A stretch of DNA of 43,918 bases from an uncultured Acidimicrobiales bacterium (GCA_937934655.1 CALGZB010000225.1:1-43918); one strand, 5' to 3'. Positions 36,928 through 43,918 are shown, counted from the stretch's first letter. Notes: generated from the sequence alone by a model not told the origin. Program-made: numbers and translations.

Positions 36928-38010
36928 TTACACCTGGACGACGCGAACCATCGACTTCTGTTGGTCTCGTAAGACCGTCTCGTTCGTGCGGCTGGCCTGA
37001 AGTTCGTACCCGATCTGCAAGAGACCGGACAGCATCAGCTTCTTCACCGCGGTTGCCGGCAAACCAGCAACCTCGACGATGCAGCCTTCTGCTGCTTCGG
37101 CCAGGTCGATCGTTACCGTGCCGGCCTCTCGGGTGAGCAAGATCGAGGTCTCGCTTACCGAGTCGACGGTAAAGCCGTTGTCGGTAAGAACATCGGTGAA
37201 GAGTCCGCTGAAGTCAACGGTGGCAGATCCAAGAACATCGACGGTAAGGATCGAAGGGATTCCCGAAAGAGCTGCGGCCTGTGCCGTTGGCGGGGGAGCC
37301 AACGAAGAAACGAAGAGGTCTGGCTCAGCGATGACCACTGGTGGCTCGTCTTCGATGACCGGCAGCCCAAGAGATGGGGTAGTGGCAATCTGAAGCGCAG
37401 AGCGCAGGTCGCTCGGAAGTTCGCGAACTCCGGCGGTCTGGCCGACTCGATCGGAGACGTCGACGATGTCGTCGGTAGCTTCGGGAACTGTGTTCGGGGG
37501 AACTGTATTCGGGGGAGCTGTGTTCGGGGGAAGAGCGGCTGAACTTGTGTCGGCGCCGATTGCATAAATGTCGTCGTAAGGATGTTCCGTGCGAGCAGTC
37601 AGATCGATCACTGAAGCGGACTCGGGAAGGTCGGGCCGAAATGGTGTTGTGGTCTTGGCGCTCTGCGGGAAGTCGCGAATTTCCGCAGACGGGGCAGCCT
37701 CGGACCATGATCCGGGCGAGGCCGCGTCGACAAAGAGGGGAGGGGACACAGGGGCTCCGGGAGATACTGGCGATTCAGGATTCATAGGAGTTTCAGTGGT
37801 CACTGGGGGAAGACCCGGAGGCGGCGGCGGTGGAGGAAGCGACGGCAACTCGGCATTGAGATCGGGTGGATCGGCAAGCGTCGAAGACGGTGGTGGGGTG
37901 AAGAAGCTCGACGCTGCAGGCTCGTCGGCCTCGACCTGGCTTGGGAGATCCCAGGACGTGACGTCCTCGGGATCATCGGTTGGCTTTTTGTCCTTGCGGC
38001 GATTTTTCAT
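36928..38010 (-). CDS. Proline-rich protein with a conserved-looking C-terminal domain, unknown
   Basis: The 360-residue product starts with a basic segment (MKNRRKDKK), followed by about 200 residues rich in Pro, Ser, Ala and Asp (including a run of seven prolines and the PPNT repeat). The C-terminal 120 residues form a mixed alpha/beta domain with strands such as ILTVDVLGSATVDF and SILLTREAGTVTIDLAEAAEG. No signal peptide or membrane segment is visible, so it is probably cytosolic. I do not recognise it. The start is the ATG at 38010. Confidence 0.72.
   Translation of the reverse strand: MKNRRKDKKPTDDPEDVTSWDLPSQVEADEPAASSFFTPPPSSTLADPPDLNAELPSLPPPPPPPGLPPVTTETPMNPESPVSPGAPVSPPLFVDAASPGSWSEAAPSAEIRDFPQSAKTTTPFRPDLPESASVIDLTARTEHPYDDIYAIGADTSSAALPPNTAPPNTVPPNTVPEATDDIVDVSDRVGQTAGVRELPSDLRSALQIATTPSLGLPVIEDEPPVVIAEPDLFVSSLAPPPTAQAAALSGIPSILTVDVLGSATVDFSGLFTDVLTDNGFTVDSVSETSILLTREAGTVTIDLAEAAEGCIVEVAGLPATAVKKLMLSGLLQIGYELQASRTNETVLRDQQKSMVRVVQV
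37487..37531. repeat. 15-bp tandem repeat, three copies, in the proline-rich gene
   Basis: Copies at 37487-37501, 37502-37516 and 37517-37531 differ at one or two bases and encode the P-P-N-T-(V/A) repeats. The repeat is in frame, so copy-number change would only vary the linker length. Confidence 0.9.
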
Positions 38011-38107
38011 TCTTCATCCCGGCCAGTCATAGACGCAAAATTAGTGCTTGGGCGTTAGTGCCGAGAGTAGGTGCGGGTGATTCCCGCAAACAATGGGCCG
38101 AGAGACC

Positions 38108-38551
38108 CTATTCGCCGATGTCTTCGTTCCAGAGTTCTGGGCTTTTGGTTATGAAGTCGGTCATTAGGGCTATGCACTCGTCGTCGTGGGTCACCGTAAG
38201 CTCGACCCCTCGTGACTGGGTGTACTCCTCGGGGCCCTTGAACGTGGTGTTCTCACCAATCACGACTCTGGGAATGCCAAACAGCAGCACTGTGCCGCTG
38301 CACATATCGCACGGCGACAAGGTGGAGTAAAGGGTCGAACGCCGGTAATCGCTTGCCGAGAGACGGCCAGCGTTCTCGAGTGCATCCATCTCGGCGTGAA
38401 GGATGGCGCTGCCGCGCTGCACCCGCTGATTGTGGCCCCGGCCAACAATCTCGCCATCGAGCACCAGCACCGAACCGATCGGTATCCCGCCGGCGGCGAG
38501 CCCAGCCTTCGCCTCATCAATCGCTGCTTGCAAGAACACGTCGTCGGTCAT
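38108..38551 (-). CDS. Cytosine/nucleoside deaminase of the yeast FCY1 type
   Basis: The 147-residue zinc deaminase has the catalytic HAE (H52, E54) and PCDMC (C81, C84). Its body follows the fungal cytosine deaminase pattern strikingly: LENAGRLSASDYRRSTLYSTLSPCDMCSG, IPRVVIGEN and the end WNEDIGE. Most bacterial cytosine deaminases (CodA) are unrelated amidohydrolases. The likely reaction is cytosine to uracil, or a related base. The ATG at 38551 is chosen because it fits the family N-terminus; a 24-bp repeat lies just upstream in its probable promoter. Confidence 0.86.
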   Translation of the reverse strand: MTDDVFLQAAIDEAKAGLAAGGIPIGSVLVLDGEIVGRGHNQRVQRGSAILHAEMDALENAGRLSASDYRRSTLYSTLSPCDMCSGTVLLFGIPRVVIGENTTFKGPEEYTQSRGVELTVTHDDECIALMTDFITKSPELWNEDIGE

Positions 38552-38571
38552 GGATCACCACACTATCTCTG

Positions 38572-38628
38572 TGTTTTGCCCAGTGTTTCGCTCTCTGTTT
38601 TGCCCAGTGTTTCGCTCTCTGTTTCGCC
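38572..38628. repeat. 24-bp tandem repeat, two perfect copies and a partial one
   Basis: Copies at 38572-38595 and 38596-38619 are identical; a partial copy continues to 38628. The core is TTTTGCCCAGTGTTTCGC. It starts 21 bases upstream of the deaminase start codon, so it probably covers the promoter or leader of that gene. Confidence 0.92.
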
Positions 38629-38723
38629 AGGATCTCAGCTCGCTGAGGAAGCGTCTCGTCAGATTTCTAAGCTCACTGTGTCGTTCCTGTTACGGAAGTT
38701 GTTTTTGAGACCGTTGTAAACAC

Positions 38724-38759
38724 TGGGGTTTTTGGGGGTATTGGGGCCAATGTGGCGAA
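38724..38759 (+). promoter_or_regulatory. G-rich 9-bp-period array upstream of the mraZ promoter
   Basis: TGGGG-type boxes start at 38724, 38733 and 38742, and a variant (TGTGG) at 38751, exactly 9 bases apart. It may be a second protein-binding site cluster for mraZ control, or a G-quadruplex-capable tract. Confidence 0.4.
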
Positions 38760-38775
38760 AGTGTGGCAGGGATGA

Positions 38776-38805
38776 TTGACACGGTGGGGGGAAAGGGCAT
38801 AAAGT
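38776..38805 (+). promoter_or_regulatory. Promoter of the mraZ/division cluster
   Basis: A perfect -35 TTGACA (38776-38781) and a -10 TAAAGT (38800-38805, 4 of 6 matches) are separated by 18 bases. Transcription would begin near 38812, giving about 120 bases of leader before the mraZ GTG. Confidence 0.6.
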
Positions 38806-38819
38806 GGGGCATTATGGAG
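38785..38819 (+). promoter_or_regulatory. Probable MraZ operator (10-bp-period TGGGN-like repeats)
   Basis: TGGGG at 38785, GGGCA at 38795, TGGGG at 38805 and TGGAG at 38815 lie one helical turn apart, the TGGGN-N5 layout known for MraZ sites. They overlap the -10 and the start point, fitting autorepression by MraZ. AAAGTGGGG at 38801-38809 also resembles sites known in other bacteria. Confidence 0.6.
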
Positions 38820-38931
38820 AGCAAGACCACATTGAGCCCTAACCACACCGGTCATGGGTTGCGTCTCGTCTCAACGTCAACCCCAAACCAGCCGCCCCAA
38901 GAAGACCAAGTAGAGAAGGACTCCGAACTCA

Positions 38932-39366
38932 GTGATATTCGTCGGAACCTTCGAACACACGTTGGACAAGAAGGGGCGTCTCGTTCTGCCGTCGAAGTTT
39001 CGGCACCAGCTGGAAACGACGACCACCTTCGCTTCCCCGGGCTTCGGCCAGTGCGTGGCACTGTGGCCGGAGGACAGCTACAGCGAGTACCTCAACCGGA
39101 TTCGCGAGCAAGTGCGATTGGGCGACACCCAGCAACACAAAACGCTCCGACTGATCACGTCGGCGTCGTCCCAGTTGAAGCCCGACACTCAGGGGAGAGT
39201 GCTCCTGCCGGAGAACTTGTTGACATGGGGGAATTTGCAGCGCGACGTCGTACTCGTGGGAACTCTCGACCGGATCGAAATCTGGGACAAGGAAACCTGG
39301 GAAGCCGACTCGGTCGACTCGACAACCGAACTCATGGAAGTCCTGGAGAGCGGCCTGGGGATCTAA
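38932..39366 (+). CDS. mraZ: Transcriptional regulator MraZ
   Basis: MraZ is a ring-forming DNA-binding protein with two AbrB-like half domains that represses the division/cell-wall cluster. The 144-residue product has both half-domain signatures: DKKGRLVLPSKFR (12-24) and DTQGRVLLPENL (about 86-97). It starts with GTG at 38932, directly giving the typical IFVGTFEHTLD; AAGGA lies 11 bases upstream, slightly far. The repeats around the promoter are its likely binding sites. Confidence 0.96.
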   Translation: MIFVGTFEHTLDKKGRLVLPSKFRHQLETTTTFASPGFGQCVALWPEDSYSEYLNRIREQVRLGDTQQHKTLRLITSASSQLKPDTQGRVLLPENLLTWGNLQRDVVLVGTLDRIEIWDKETWEADSVDSTTELMEVLESGLGI

Positions 39367-39393
39367 CCCCACCGCCTGCCGCATAGCCGGCTG

Positions 39394-39453
39394 ACCTCAC
39401 CTCTTCTCCACCTCTCCACCTCTTCTCCACTTCTTCTCTACTACTTCTTCCTC
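39394..39453 (+). promoter_or_regulatory. 60-base G-free pyrimidine tract, rut-like
   Basis: Between G39393 and G39454 the plus strand has no G; it consists of repeated CTTCTCC and CCACCT units. RNA of this type is unstructured and C-rich, the known preference of Rho factor. It could end transcription after mraZ. Confidence 0.5.
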
Positions 39454-39535
39454 GTCCAACAAACCGCACACTCACCCCCCGCAGCAGAACCGCAAGGAGC
39501 CCCCAAGAAGACCTTACGAATCACACAACTCGTTT

Positions 39536-39647
39536 ATCGGCAGTCCTCCGATTAGCGCGATGGAAGGCCCCTACTCCGCCCGCTTACCATCTAGCTCGTT
39601 TGGGAGAGAAAACCCAGCGTGCGTTTGCTGGTCGGAGGACTGCTGAT
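39536..39647 (+). ncRNA. Structured leader RNA upstream of rsmH (mraW-motif candidate)
   Basis: ATCGGCAGTCCTCCGA (39536-39551) pairs with 39632-39647 over 16 bp with one G-U. Inside, GATGG (39559-39563) pairs with CCATC (39587-39591), with AGC pairing beyond a 2-base mismatch, and a GGG/CCC mini-stem lies near 39602-39615. The result is a closed multi-branch structure 70 bases before the rsmH start. A conserved RNA named the mraW motif is known upstream of this gene in actinobacteria; I cannot verify the consensus here. Confidence 0.6.
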
Positions 39648-39717
39648 GGCCGAGCTGTGTGATTCAAGGTCGCTGGAGGGTTTCGAACCGCCAGTCGTAG
39701 AGTCTTGGGAAATAGCG

Positions 39718-40641
39718 ATGACCTTTGAGCATATTCCCGTCATGGTCGACGAGATTCTCTCGATTTTTGACGATGTGCCCCCAGGTGTCGTGCTCGATGC
39801 AACCCTCGGAGGCGCCGGACATTCCGTGGCGCTTCTCGAACGTCGACCCGAACTCGGAATCGTCGGACTTGACCAAGATGATGATGCACTCGTTGCTGCT
39901 CGTGCCCGCCTCGAACCGTTCGGCGACCGTGCTCAAGCGCAAAAATGCCGATTCGATCAACTTGGGGCCGAACTCGACAAGCTCGGCCACGATCAGATCT
40001 CTGGGTTTCTTTTTGATCTCGGCGTCTCCTCGCACCAGATCGACACCGGCGAGCGGGGTTTCAGTTACCGCACCGACGGCCCGCTGGACATGCGGATGGA
40101 CCAATCGGCAGGTCGAACAGCCGCTGACGTCGTCAACATCGTCGACGACCGTGAACTTGCCGACATTCTTCGCAACTACGGCGATGAAAAGCATGCGATG
40201 CGGATCGCTAAGGCCATCGTTGCCGCTCGGCCCGTGACCACAACCTCGCAGCTCGCCGACATTGTGCGCGACGCCACGCCGGCCCGCGACAAACGACGAG
40301 GCGACCCGTCGAAACGTACCTTTCAAGCACTTCGGATTGAAGTAAACGAAGAGCTCTCCATCCTTGAAAGTGCCCTCGACGCGGCGCTCGACCGGCTTTG
40401 TGTCGGGGGTCGGGGAGCAGTGCTTGCCTACCACTCTGGCGAAGACCGAATCGTCAAACAGACTTTTCGTGCACGTGTAGACGTCGATGATCATCGATCA
40501 CCGGTGCCGCTGAACAACGAAGAGTTCTCCTTGCTTTGGAACGGCTCCAAGAAACCCCGAGATGACGAGAACAACGAAAACCGGCGGGCCACAAGCGCTC
40601 GTTTGCGCGGCATCGAACGGGTGAAGGTGGCTGCAGCATGA
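39718..40641 (+). CDS. rsmH: 16S rRNA (cytosine-N4)-methyltransferase RsmH
   Basis: This SAM-dependent enzyme (also MraW) methylates N4 of C1402 in 16S rRNA. The 307-residue product starts MTFEHIPVMVDEIL, then has the SAM motif DATLGGAGHS, the segment FLFDLGVSSHQIDTGERGFSYRTDGPLDMRMD, GDPSKRTFQALRIEVNEEL and LAYHSGEDRIVKQTF. All are family signatures. The ATG at 39718 with GGGAA upstream is chosen over the in-frame GTG at 39619. The stop overlaps ftsL (ATGA). Confidence 0.97.
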   Translation: MTFEHIPVMVDEILSIFDDVPPGVVLDATLGGAGHSVALLERRPELGIVGLDQDDDALVAARARLEPFGDRAQAQKCRFDQLGAELDKLGHDQISGFLFDLGVSSHQIDTGERGFSYRTDGPLDMRMDQSAGRTAADVVNIVDDRELADILRNYGDEKHAMRIAKAIVAARPVTTTSQLADIVRDATPARDKRRGDPSKRTFQALRIEVNEELSILESALDAALDRLCVGGRGAVLAYHSGEDRIVKQTFRARVDVDDHRSPVPLNNEEFSLLWNGSKKPRDDENNENRRATSARLRGIERVKVAAA

Positions 40642-41078
40642 GCCGATCATCAACCGCACGGAAAAGCGATGCTCCAAAGCGCTCGCAACGCGCTGAAAAG
40701 AGCGCCCGCTCGAAGCGAATTCAGCTTCGTGCCATCGACTCACCGCGAGTGTGGTCGTTGGGCGCCCTTGGCGTCTTTGCCTTTCTCATGCTCTTCGGCG
40801 CGCTTCTTGGCGCAGTCGTGGTTCAAACCGGCGTCGTCCAGCATCAAGTCGAGAAGGACGAGTTGGGCGATCGCATCGCCGAACAGAGTGAGCTCCAAGA
40901 CCGGCTGTCCCTTGATGTCGCGAAACTCGAGGCGCCCCAGCGGATTCTCTCTGAAGCCCAAGAACGCCTGGGTATGGTGACCCCGGACAACCGGCCGTAC
41001 CTGCCGCCCGTTGTGCCCGACGATCCATTAACACCGGTTCCCTTTCCAGGTGTTTCGCCGTTTGGAGCGTCTGAATGA
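40638..41078 (+). CDS. ftsL: Cell division protein FtsL
   Basis: This small bitopic division protein has 146 residues: a basic cytosolic N-terminus (1-36), one membrane helix (about 38-62), a short coiled coil (about 68-105, EKDELGDRIAEQSELQDRLSLD region) and a Pro-rich tail. Sequence conservation in FtsL is low; the position between rsmH and ftsI, the size and the topology make the call. It bridges FtsQ/FtsB and FtsW/FtsI. ATGA overlaps on both sides indicate coupled translation. Confidence 0.88.
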   Translation: MSRSSTARKSDAPKRSQRAEKSARSKRIQLRAIDSPRVWSLGALGVFAFLMLFGALLGAVVVQTGVVQHQVEKDELGDRIAEQSELQDRLSLDVAKLEAPQRILSEAQERLGMVTPDNRPYLPPVVPDDPLTPVPFPGVSPFGASE

Positions 41079-43210
41079 CCACGGTTTCGCGTCCGCCGAC
41101 CAAACGGAAGTCAACGAGTCCCTCACGGAAACCGGCAAAGCGCAGTGTCGCTACTGGTTCGGGACGGCGCACTCGAAAGGCGAGCAAGCGGGCGCCACGC
41201 GTCCACCCACGGCGCATCGTCGTCCTTATCGCGATCGTCGTTCTTGCCGGGCTTGGACTGATGTTTCAGCTCGTACGGGTTCAAGCCTTCGGAGCTGAGC
41301 GCTACCTGAACTACGGCGAATCCCAACGACTCAGGTCGGTAGAGATCGCCGGTGGGCGAGGGCGAATCCTCGACCGCTCAGGTGTTGCGCTGTCCGTATC
41401 GCTACCAACCCCGACAATCGCTGCCGACCCTCGACTCATAACCGACCCCTCGGGAACAGCGCGCGTGTTGGCGCCACTTGTCGGCGTCGATGCGGGCACG
41501 CTCGAGCAACGGTTCCTTCGTCCCGACAGCGCCTTTGCATACGTATCCCGCCAGGTATCCGACGAAGTCGCGGCCGAGGTTGAAGCACTTGAGCTCCCCG
41601 GCATTTACACCTACGAAGAGGCAGCACGGTACAACCCTCTTGGTGAGTCCTTCGCCCGAAGTGTTCTCGGTCGTGTCGACACTGATCATCGCGGCGTCAG
41701 TGGGCTCGAACTCGAGTTTGGCGATGAGCTTCGTGGCACTCCCGGACAGCTCCTCTTCGAGCGGGCCAAGAACGGAACCGCAATCCCCGGAGGGGTCTAC
41801 GAGCTCGAAGAGGCGATACCTGGCGCCGACGTGCAGATCACCCTCGACCGAACGCTCCAATTCGAAACCGAGCGACTCCTGCAACAGCAGGTAGCAGATA
41901 CCAACGCCGACGGTGGCGTTGTCATCATCATGGTCCCGGGAACCGGCGAGATTCTTTCGATGGCATCGGTATCGCGGACCGATGACGGTCGGGTTGTCGT
42001 AACCGGCGAGAACCGCGCACTGTCCTGGGTCTACGAACCCGGTTCGGTACTCAAGGCCGTTACCTTCGCGGGAGTGTTCGAAGCCGACCTTGCCGAAGTC
42101 GACACCTTCACCAACGTGCCGTACGCGAAGACGATTTTCGATAAGGAATACACCGACGATCACTTCCACAACGACGAGTGGTGGACCCCAGTCGACATCA
42201 TGCGAGAGTCGTCAAACATCGGCACGATCCAATGGGCCGAGAAGCTCGGCAACCAGGGGCTGTATTCGACCCTTACCGACTTTGGTTTCGGCAGCGCCTC
42301 GACGTTGCGGTTCCCGTACGAAGAAAACGGTCTCCTCCGCGAGGCCGATGTGTGGTCGGGTACGTCCTTGCCGAGTATCGCGATCGGGCAGGGAATCGCT
42401 GCGACGCCTCTCCAAGTCATCCAATCGTTCAACATCATTGCCAACGGCGGCGTGTACGTTCCGCCCAAACTGGTGATGGGAACCTCGGCCCCAAACGGTG
42501 AGCTGCGCGAACCTCCGTATGAACCAAGTCGCCGGATCGTCGAACAATCCACCGCCGACAAACTCACGACGATGCTCGAGTCGGTCGTCGAATCCGGAAC
42601 CGGCCGTGCGGCGGCGATTCCCGGGTACCTCGCTGCCGGAAAGACCGGTACGTCGTGGAAGCCTCAGCCGGGCGGCGGCTACCAGGACGAAGAGGGCAAG
42701 TTTCACTATGTCGCAACCTTCGGTGGGTTCCTTCCCGCCGATGACCCAGCGGTTTCAATCCTGGTCGTCATCGACGAACCTCAGGGCTACGAGAGTGAGA
42801 TATCCGGTGGTAAAGCTGCGGCGCCGCTGTTTGCCAAACTTTCGCGATATGCCCTGCAGCACTTGAGGGTGCCACCGTCGGTCGCTTCCCAGGCCGTCGA
42901 CGGGTCCGAGGGCACGGTGACCGGTGAAGACGGTCGGATCCGGGCCGAGACCGAAAGCGAACGTCGTATTCGCGAGGCAAAAGAAGCGCGAGAGCGGGCC
43001 GAGGGTGAAGCTGCAGCGAAGCGAGCAGAGCAGGCCGCTGAAGACCGAGCAGCTGCTGAGGCGGTCGACGCCGAAGAAGCCGCCAGAGCCGCCGAGGCTG
43101 AAGCCGAGCGCGCTGCGCAAGAGCCCGACGTACCCGAAGAACCCGAACAGCCAGACCAGTCTGATGCTGCGCCTGAGCCCGAGGAAACCCCAATCGATGA
43201 GACTCAGTGA
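41075..43210 (+). CDS. ftsI: Septal peptidoglycan transpeptidase FtsI/PBP3
   Basis: This class B penicillin-binding protein crosslinks septal peptidoglycan. The 711-residue protein has a basic N-terminus, a membrane helix (about 48-69), a dimerisation/pedestal domain and the transpeptidase domain with SVLK (S324-K327), SSN (379-381) and KTGT (523-526). After about residue 605 a tail of 105 residues, rich in Ala, Glu and Arg and then Pro/Glu/Asp, extends beyond the usual end; it is predicted to be helical and exposed outside. It overlaps ftsL by ATGA and murE by 14 bases. Confidence 0.96.
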   Translation: MTTVSRPPTKRKSTSPSRKPAKRSVATGSGRRTRKASKRAPRVHPRRIVVLIAIVVLAGLGLMFQLVRVQAFGAERYLNYGESQRLRSVEIAGGRGRILDRSGVALSVSLPTPTIAADPRLITDPSGTARVLAPLVGVDAGTLEQRFLRPDSAFAYVSRQVSDEVAAEVEALELPGIYTYEEAARYNPLGESFARSVLGRVDTDHRGVSGLELEFGDELRGTPGQLLFERAKNGTAIPGGVYELEEAIPGADVQITLDRTLQFETERLLQQQVADTNADGGVVIIMVPGTGEILSMASVSRTDDGRVVVTGENRALSWVYEPGSVLKAVTFAGVFEADLAEVDTFTNVPYAKTIFDKEYTDDHFHNDEWWTPVDIMRESSNIGTIQWAEKLGNQGLYSTLTDFGFGSASTLRFPYEENGLLREADVWSGTSLPSIAIGQGIAATPLQVIQSFNIIANGGVYVPPKLVMGTSAPNGELREPPYEPSRRIVEQSTADKLTTMLESVVESGTGRAAAIPGYLAAGKTGTSWKPQPGGGYQDEEGKFHYVATFGGFLPADDPAVSILVVIDEPQGYESEISGGKAAAPLFAKLSRYALQHLRVPPSVASQAVDGSEGTVTGEDGRIRAETESERRIREAKEARERAEGEAAAKRAEQAAEDRAAAEAVDAEEAARAAEAEAERAAQEPDVPEEPEQPDQSDAAPEPEETPIDETQ

Positions 43211-43918
43211 GCTGAGCTCGTCCGTTCTTCAACTTCCCGGAAGCGCGCTCGGCGACGACCCGGATATCACCTCGCTCTCTTTCGACAGCCGAGAGGCGAC
43301 GGCCGGTGGATTGTTCTTTGCGGTGCCCGGCGAAGTCTCTGACGGCCATGACCATGCAGCGGGCGCAGTCGAACAAGGCGCGGTAGCGCTTGTTGTAGAA
43401 CGCCCCCTCGATCTTGGAGTCCCGCAGATCGTTGTGAGCGACTGCCGGGCAGCGATGCCGATCATCGCCGCAATGTTCTTCGGGAACCCAAGCGAGCGTC
43501 TCACCGTCATCGGCGTTACTGGCACCAACGGCAAGACGACCATCGTTGCGATGCTCGCAGCAATCGCTGAAGCAGCCGGTCTAGATGCTCACGTCATTGG
43601 AACCCTGACCGGAGCACGAACTACGCCCGAAGCCATCAAACTGCAGGGCGAACTCGCGTCGGCCGTAGCCTCGGGTGTCGACCTTGTCGCGATGGAGGTG
43701 TCGTCGCACGCACTGGTACAGCACCGACCCGACAACGTCGCCTTCGATGCGGCGATCTTCACGAACCTCACCGTCGACCACCTCGACTACCACGAGTCGA
43801 TGGAGTCGTATTTCGAGGCCAAAGCACTCTTGTTTGCTCCGCATCGGAGCGGCACCGCTGTGCTCTGGACCGACGACGAGTACGGCCAACGACTCTCCGA
43901 ACAGCTCGCCGCAGTCGA
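43197..43918 (+). CDS. murE: UDP-N-acetylmuramyl-tripeptide synthetase MurE (partial, 3' end outside window)
   Basis: This cytosolic Mur ligase adds the third amino acid (meso-diaminopimelate or lysine) to UDP-MurNAc-L-Ala-D-Glu. The visible 240 codons show the N-terminal domain (SFDSREATAGGLFFAVPG), the ATP loop VTGTNGKTT, EVSSHAL and FTNLTVDHLDYHESMESYFEAKALLF. The region that fixes the choice of amino acid lies beyond the window. The ATG at 43197 lies inside the end of ftsI (14-base overlap), so it belongs to the coupled division cluster. Confidence 0.95.
   Translation, partial: MRLSELSSSVLQLPGSALGDDPDITSLSFDSREATAGGLFFAVPGEVSDGHDHAAGAVEQGAVALVVERPLDLGVPQIVVSDCRAAMPIIAAMFFGNPSERLTVIGVTGTNGKTTIVAMLAAIAEAAGLDAHVIGTLTGARTTPEAIKLQGELASAVASGVDLVAMEVSSHALVQHRPDNVAFDAAIFTNLTVDHLDYHESMESYFEAKALLFAPHRSGTAVLWTDDEYGQRLSEQLAAV

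Larger units (their letters stand above)
38552..38931. other. 380-bp divergent control region between deaminase and mraZ
   Basis: It holds the 24-bp repeat (38572-38628), a G-rich 9-bp-period array (38724-38759), a -35/-10 promoter (38776-38805), MraZ-type repeats (38785-38819) and about 120 bases of mraZ leader. I see no convincing conserved gene in it. Confidence 0.7.
39367..39717. other. 351-bp mraZ-rsmH intergenic region: G-free tract and long-stem leader
   Basis: No gene with recognisable homology lies here. The left half (39394-39453) is a 60-base stretch without a single G on the plus strand, mostly C and T, which suits Rho loading. The right half forms a long-range stem (39536-39551 with 39632-39647). 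A frame in phase with rsmH is open from the GTG at 39619, but its first 33 codons match nothing in the family. Confidence 0.75.

Noticed and set aside
39619-39717. In-frame N-terminal extension of rsmH from GTG at 39619
   Set aside because: The 33 extra residues have no family counterpart, and the bases form the right arm of the leader stem; the ATG at 39718 fits the family start.

Overview
The window reads as a GC-rich chromosomal segment of an actinomycete-type bacterium (Actinomycetota). Class Acidimicrobiia is my best guess, by inference only. The evidence is a CofD/FbiA-type F420 enzyme, a mycothiol-dependent formaldehyde dehydrogenase (MscR), a DUF3499 protein, a DUF5719 protein coupled to a giant glycosyltransferase, the manB-Trm112-ahcY order seen in actinobacteria, and an MraZ-RsmH-FtsL-FtsI-MurE cluster. 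I saw no rRNA, tRNA, CRISPR array, transposase or phage gene.

Layout. 1-2662 (minus): 3' part of cofD, then gmd and rmd, which make GDP-D-rhamnose. 2827-7610 (plus): a 1067-residue GT2/membrane fusion overlapping a DUF5719 gene. 7641-10064 (minus): ftsH and a small membrane-anchored thioredoxin-like protein. 10176-15675 (plus): DUF3499, a CPBP protease, a tiny zinc-ribbon protein, a 934-residue polytopic membrane protein and a GtrA-GT2 fusion. 15817-19603 (plus): manB, a candidate 34-residue membrane peptide, a 26-bp tandem repeat with a perfect hairpin, Trm112 and ahcY. 19725-24086 (minus): an MFS transporter, a lipoprotein and a class III cyclase/STAND ATPase, apparently one transcript, divergent from a degenerate GGDEF-EAL protein (24187-25458). 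25455-27196: an MDR oxidoreductase and ComF. 27246-34606 (plus): secA, prfB, ftsE, ftsX and a secreted LytM hydrolase. 34627-36857 (plus): a lipoprotein, mscR and an MBL hydrolase. 36928-38551 (minus): a proline-rich protein and a yeast-type cytosine deaminase. 38776-43918 (plus): start of the division and cell-wall cluster, with a promoter, a likely MraZ operator, mraZ, a G-free tract, a long-stem leader, rsmH, ftsL, ftsI and partial murE.

How the genes fit together. Much of the window builds or remodels the envelope: GDP-sugar supply (manB, gmd, rmd), large membrane glycosyltransferases, a GtrA-type flippase/transferase fusion, FtsEX with a hydrolase, and the septal peptidoglycan cluster. 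Protein export and quality control (SecA, FtsH, CPBP) and methyl/one-carbon chemistry (AhcY, MscR with its MBL partner) sit between. The least ordinary parts are the 19.7-25.5 kb signalling block (non-canonical cyclase, catalytically dead GGDEF-EAL protein), the mraZ-to-rsmH control region, and the repeat and hairpin elements between manB and ahcY.
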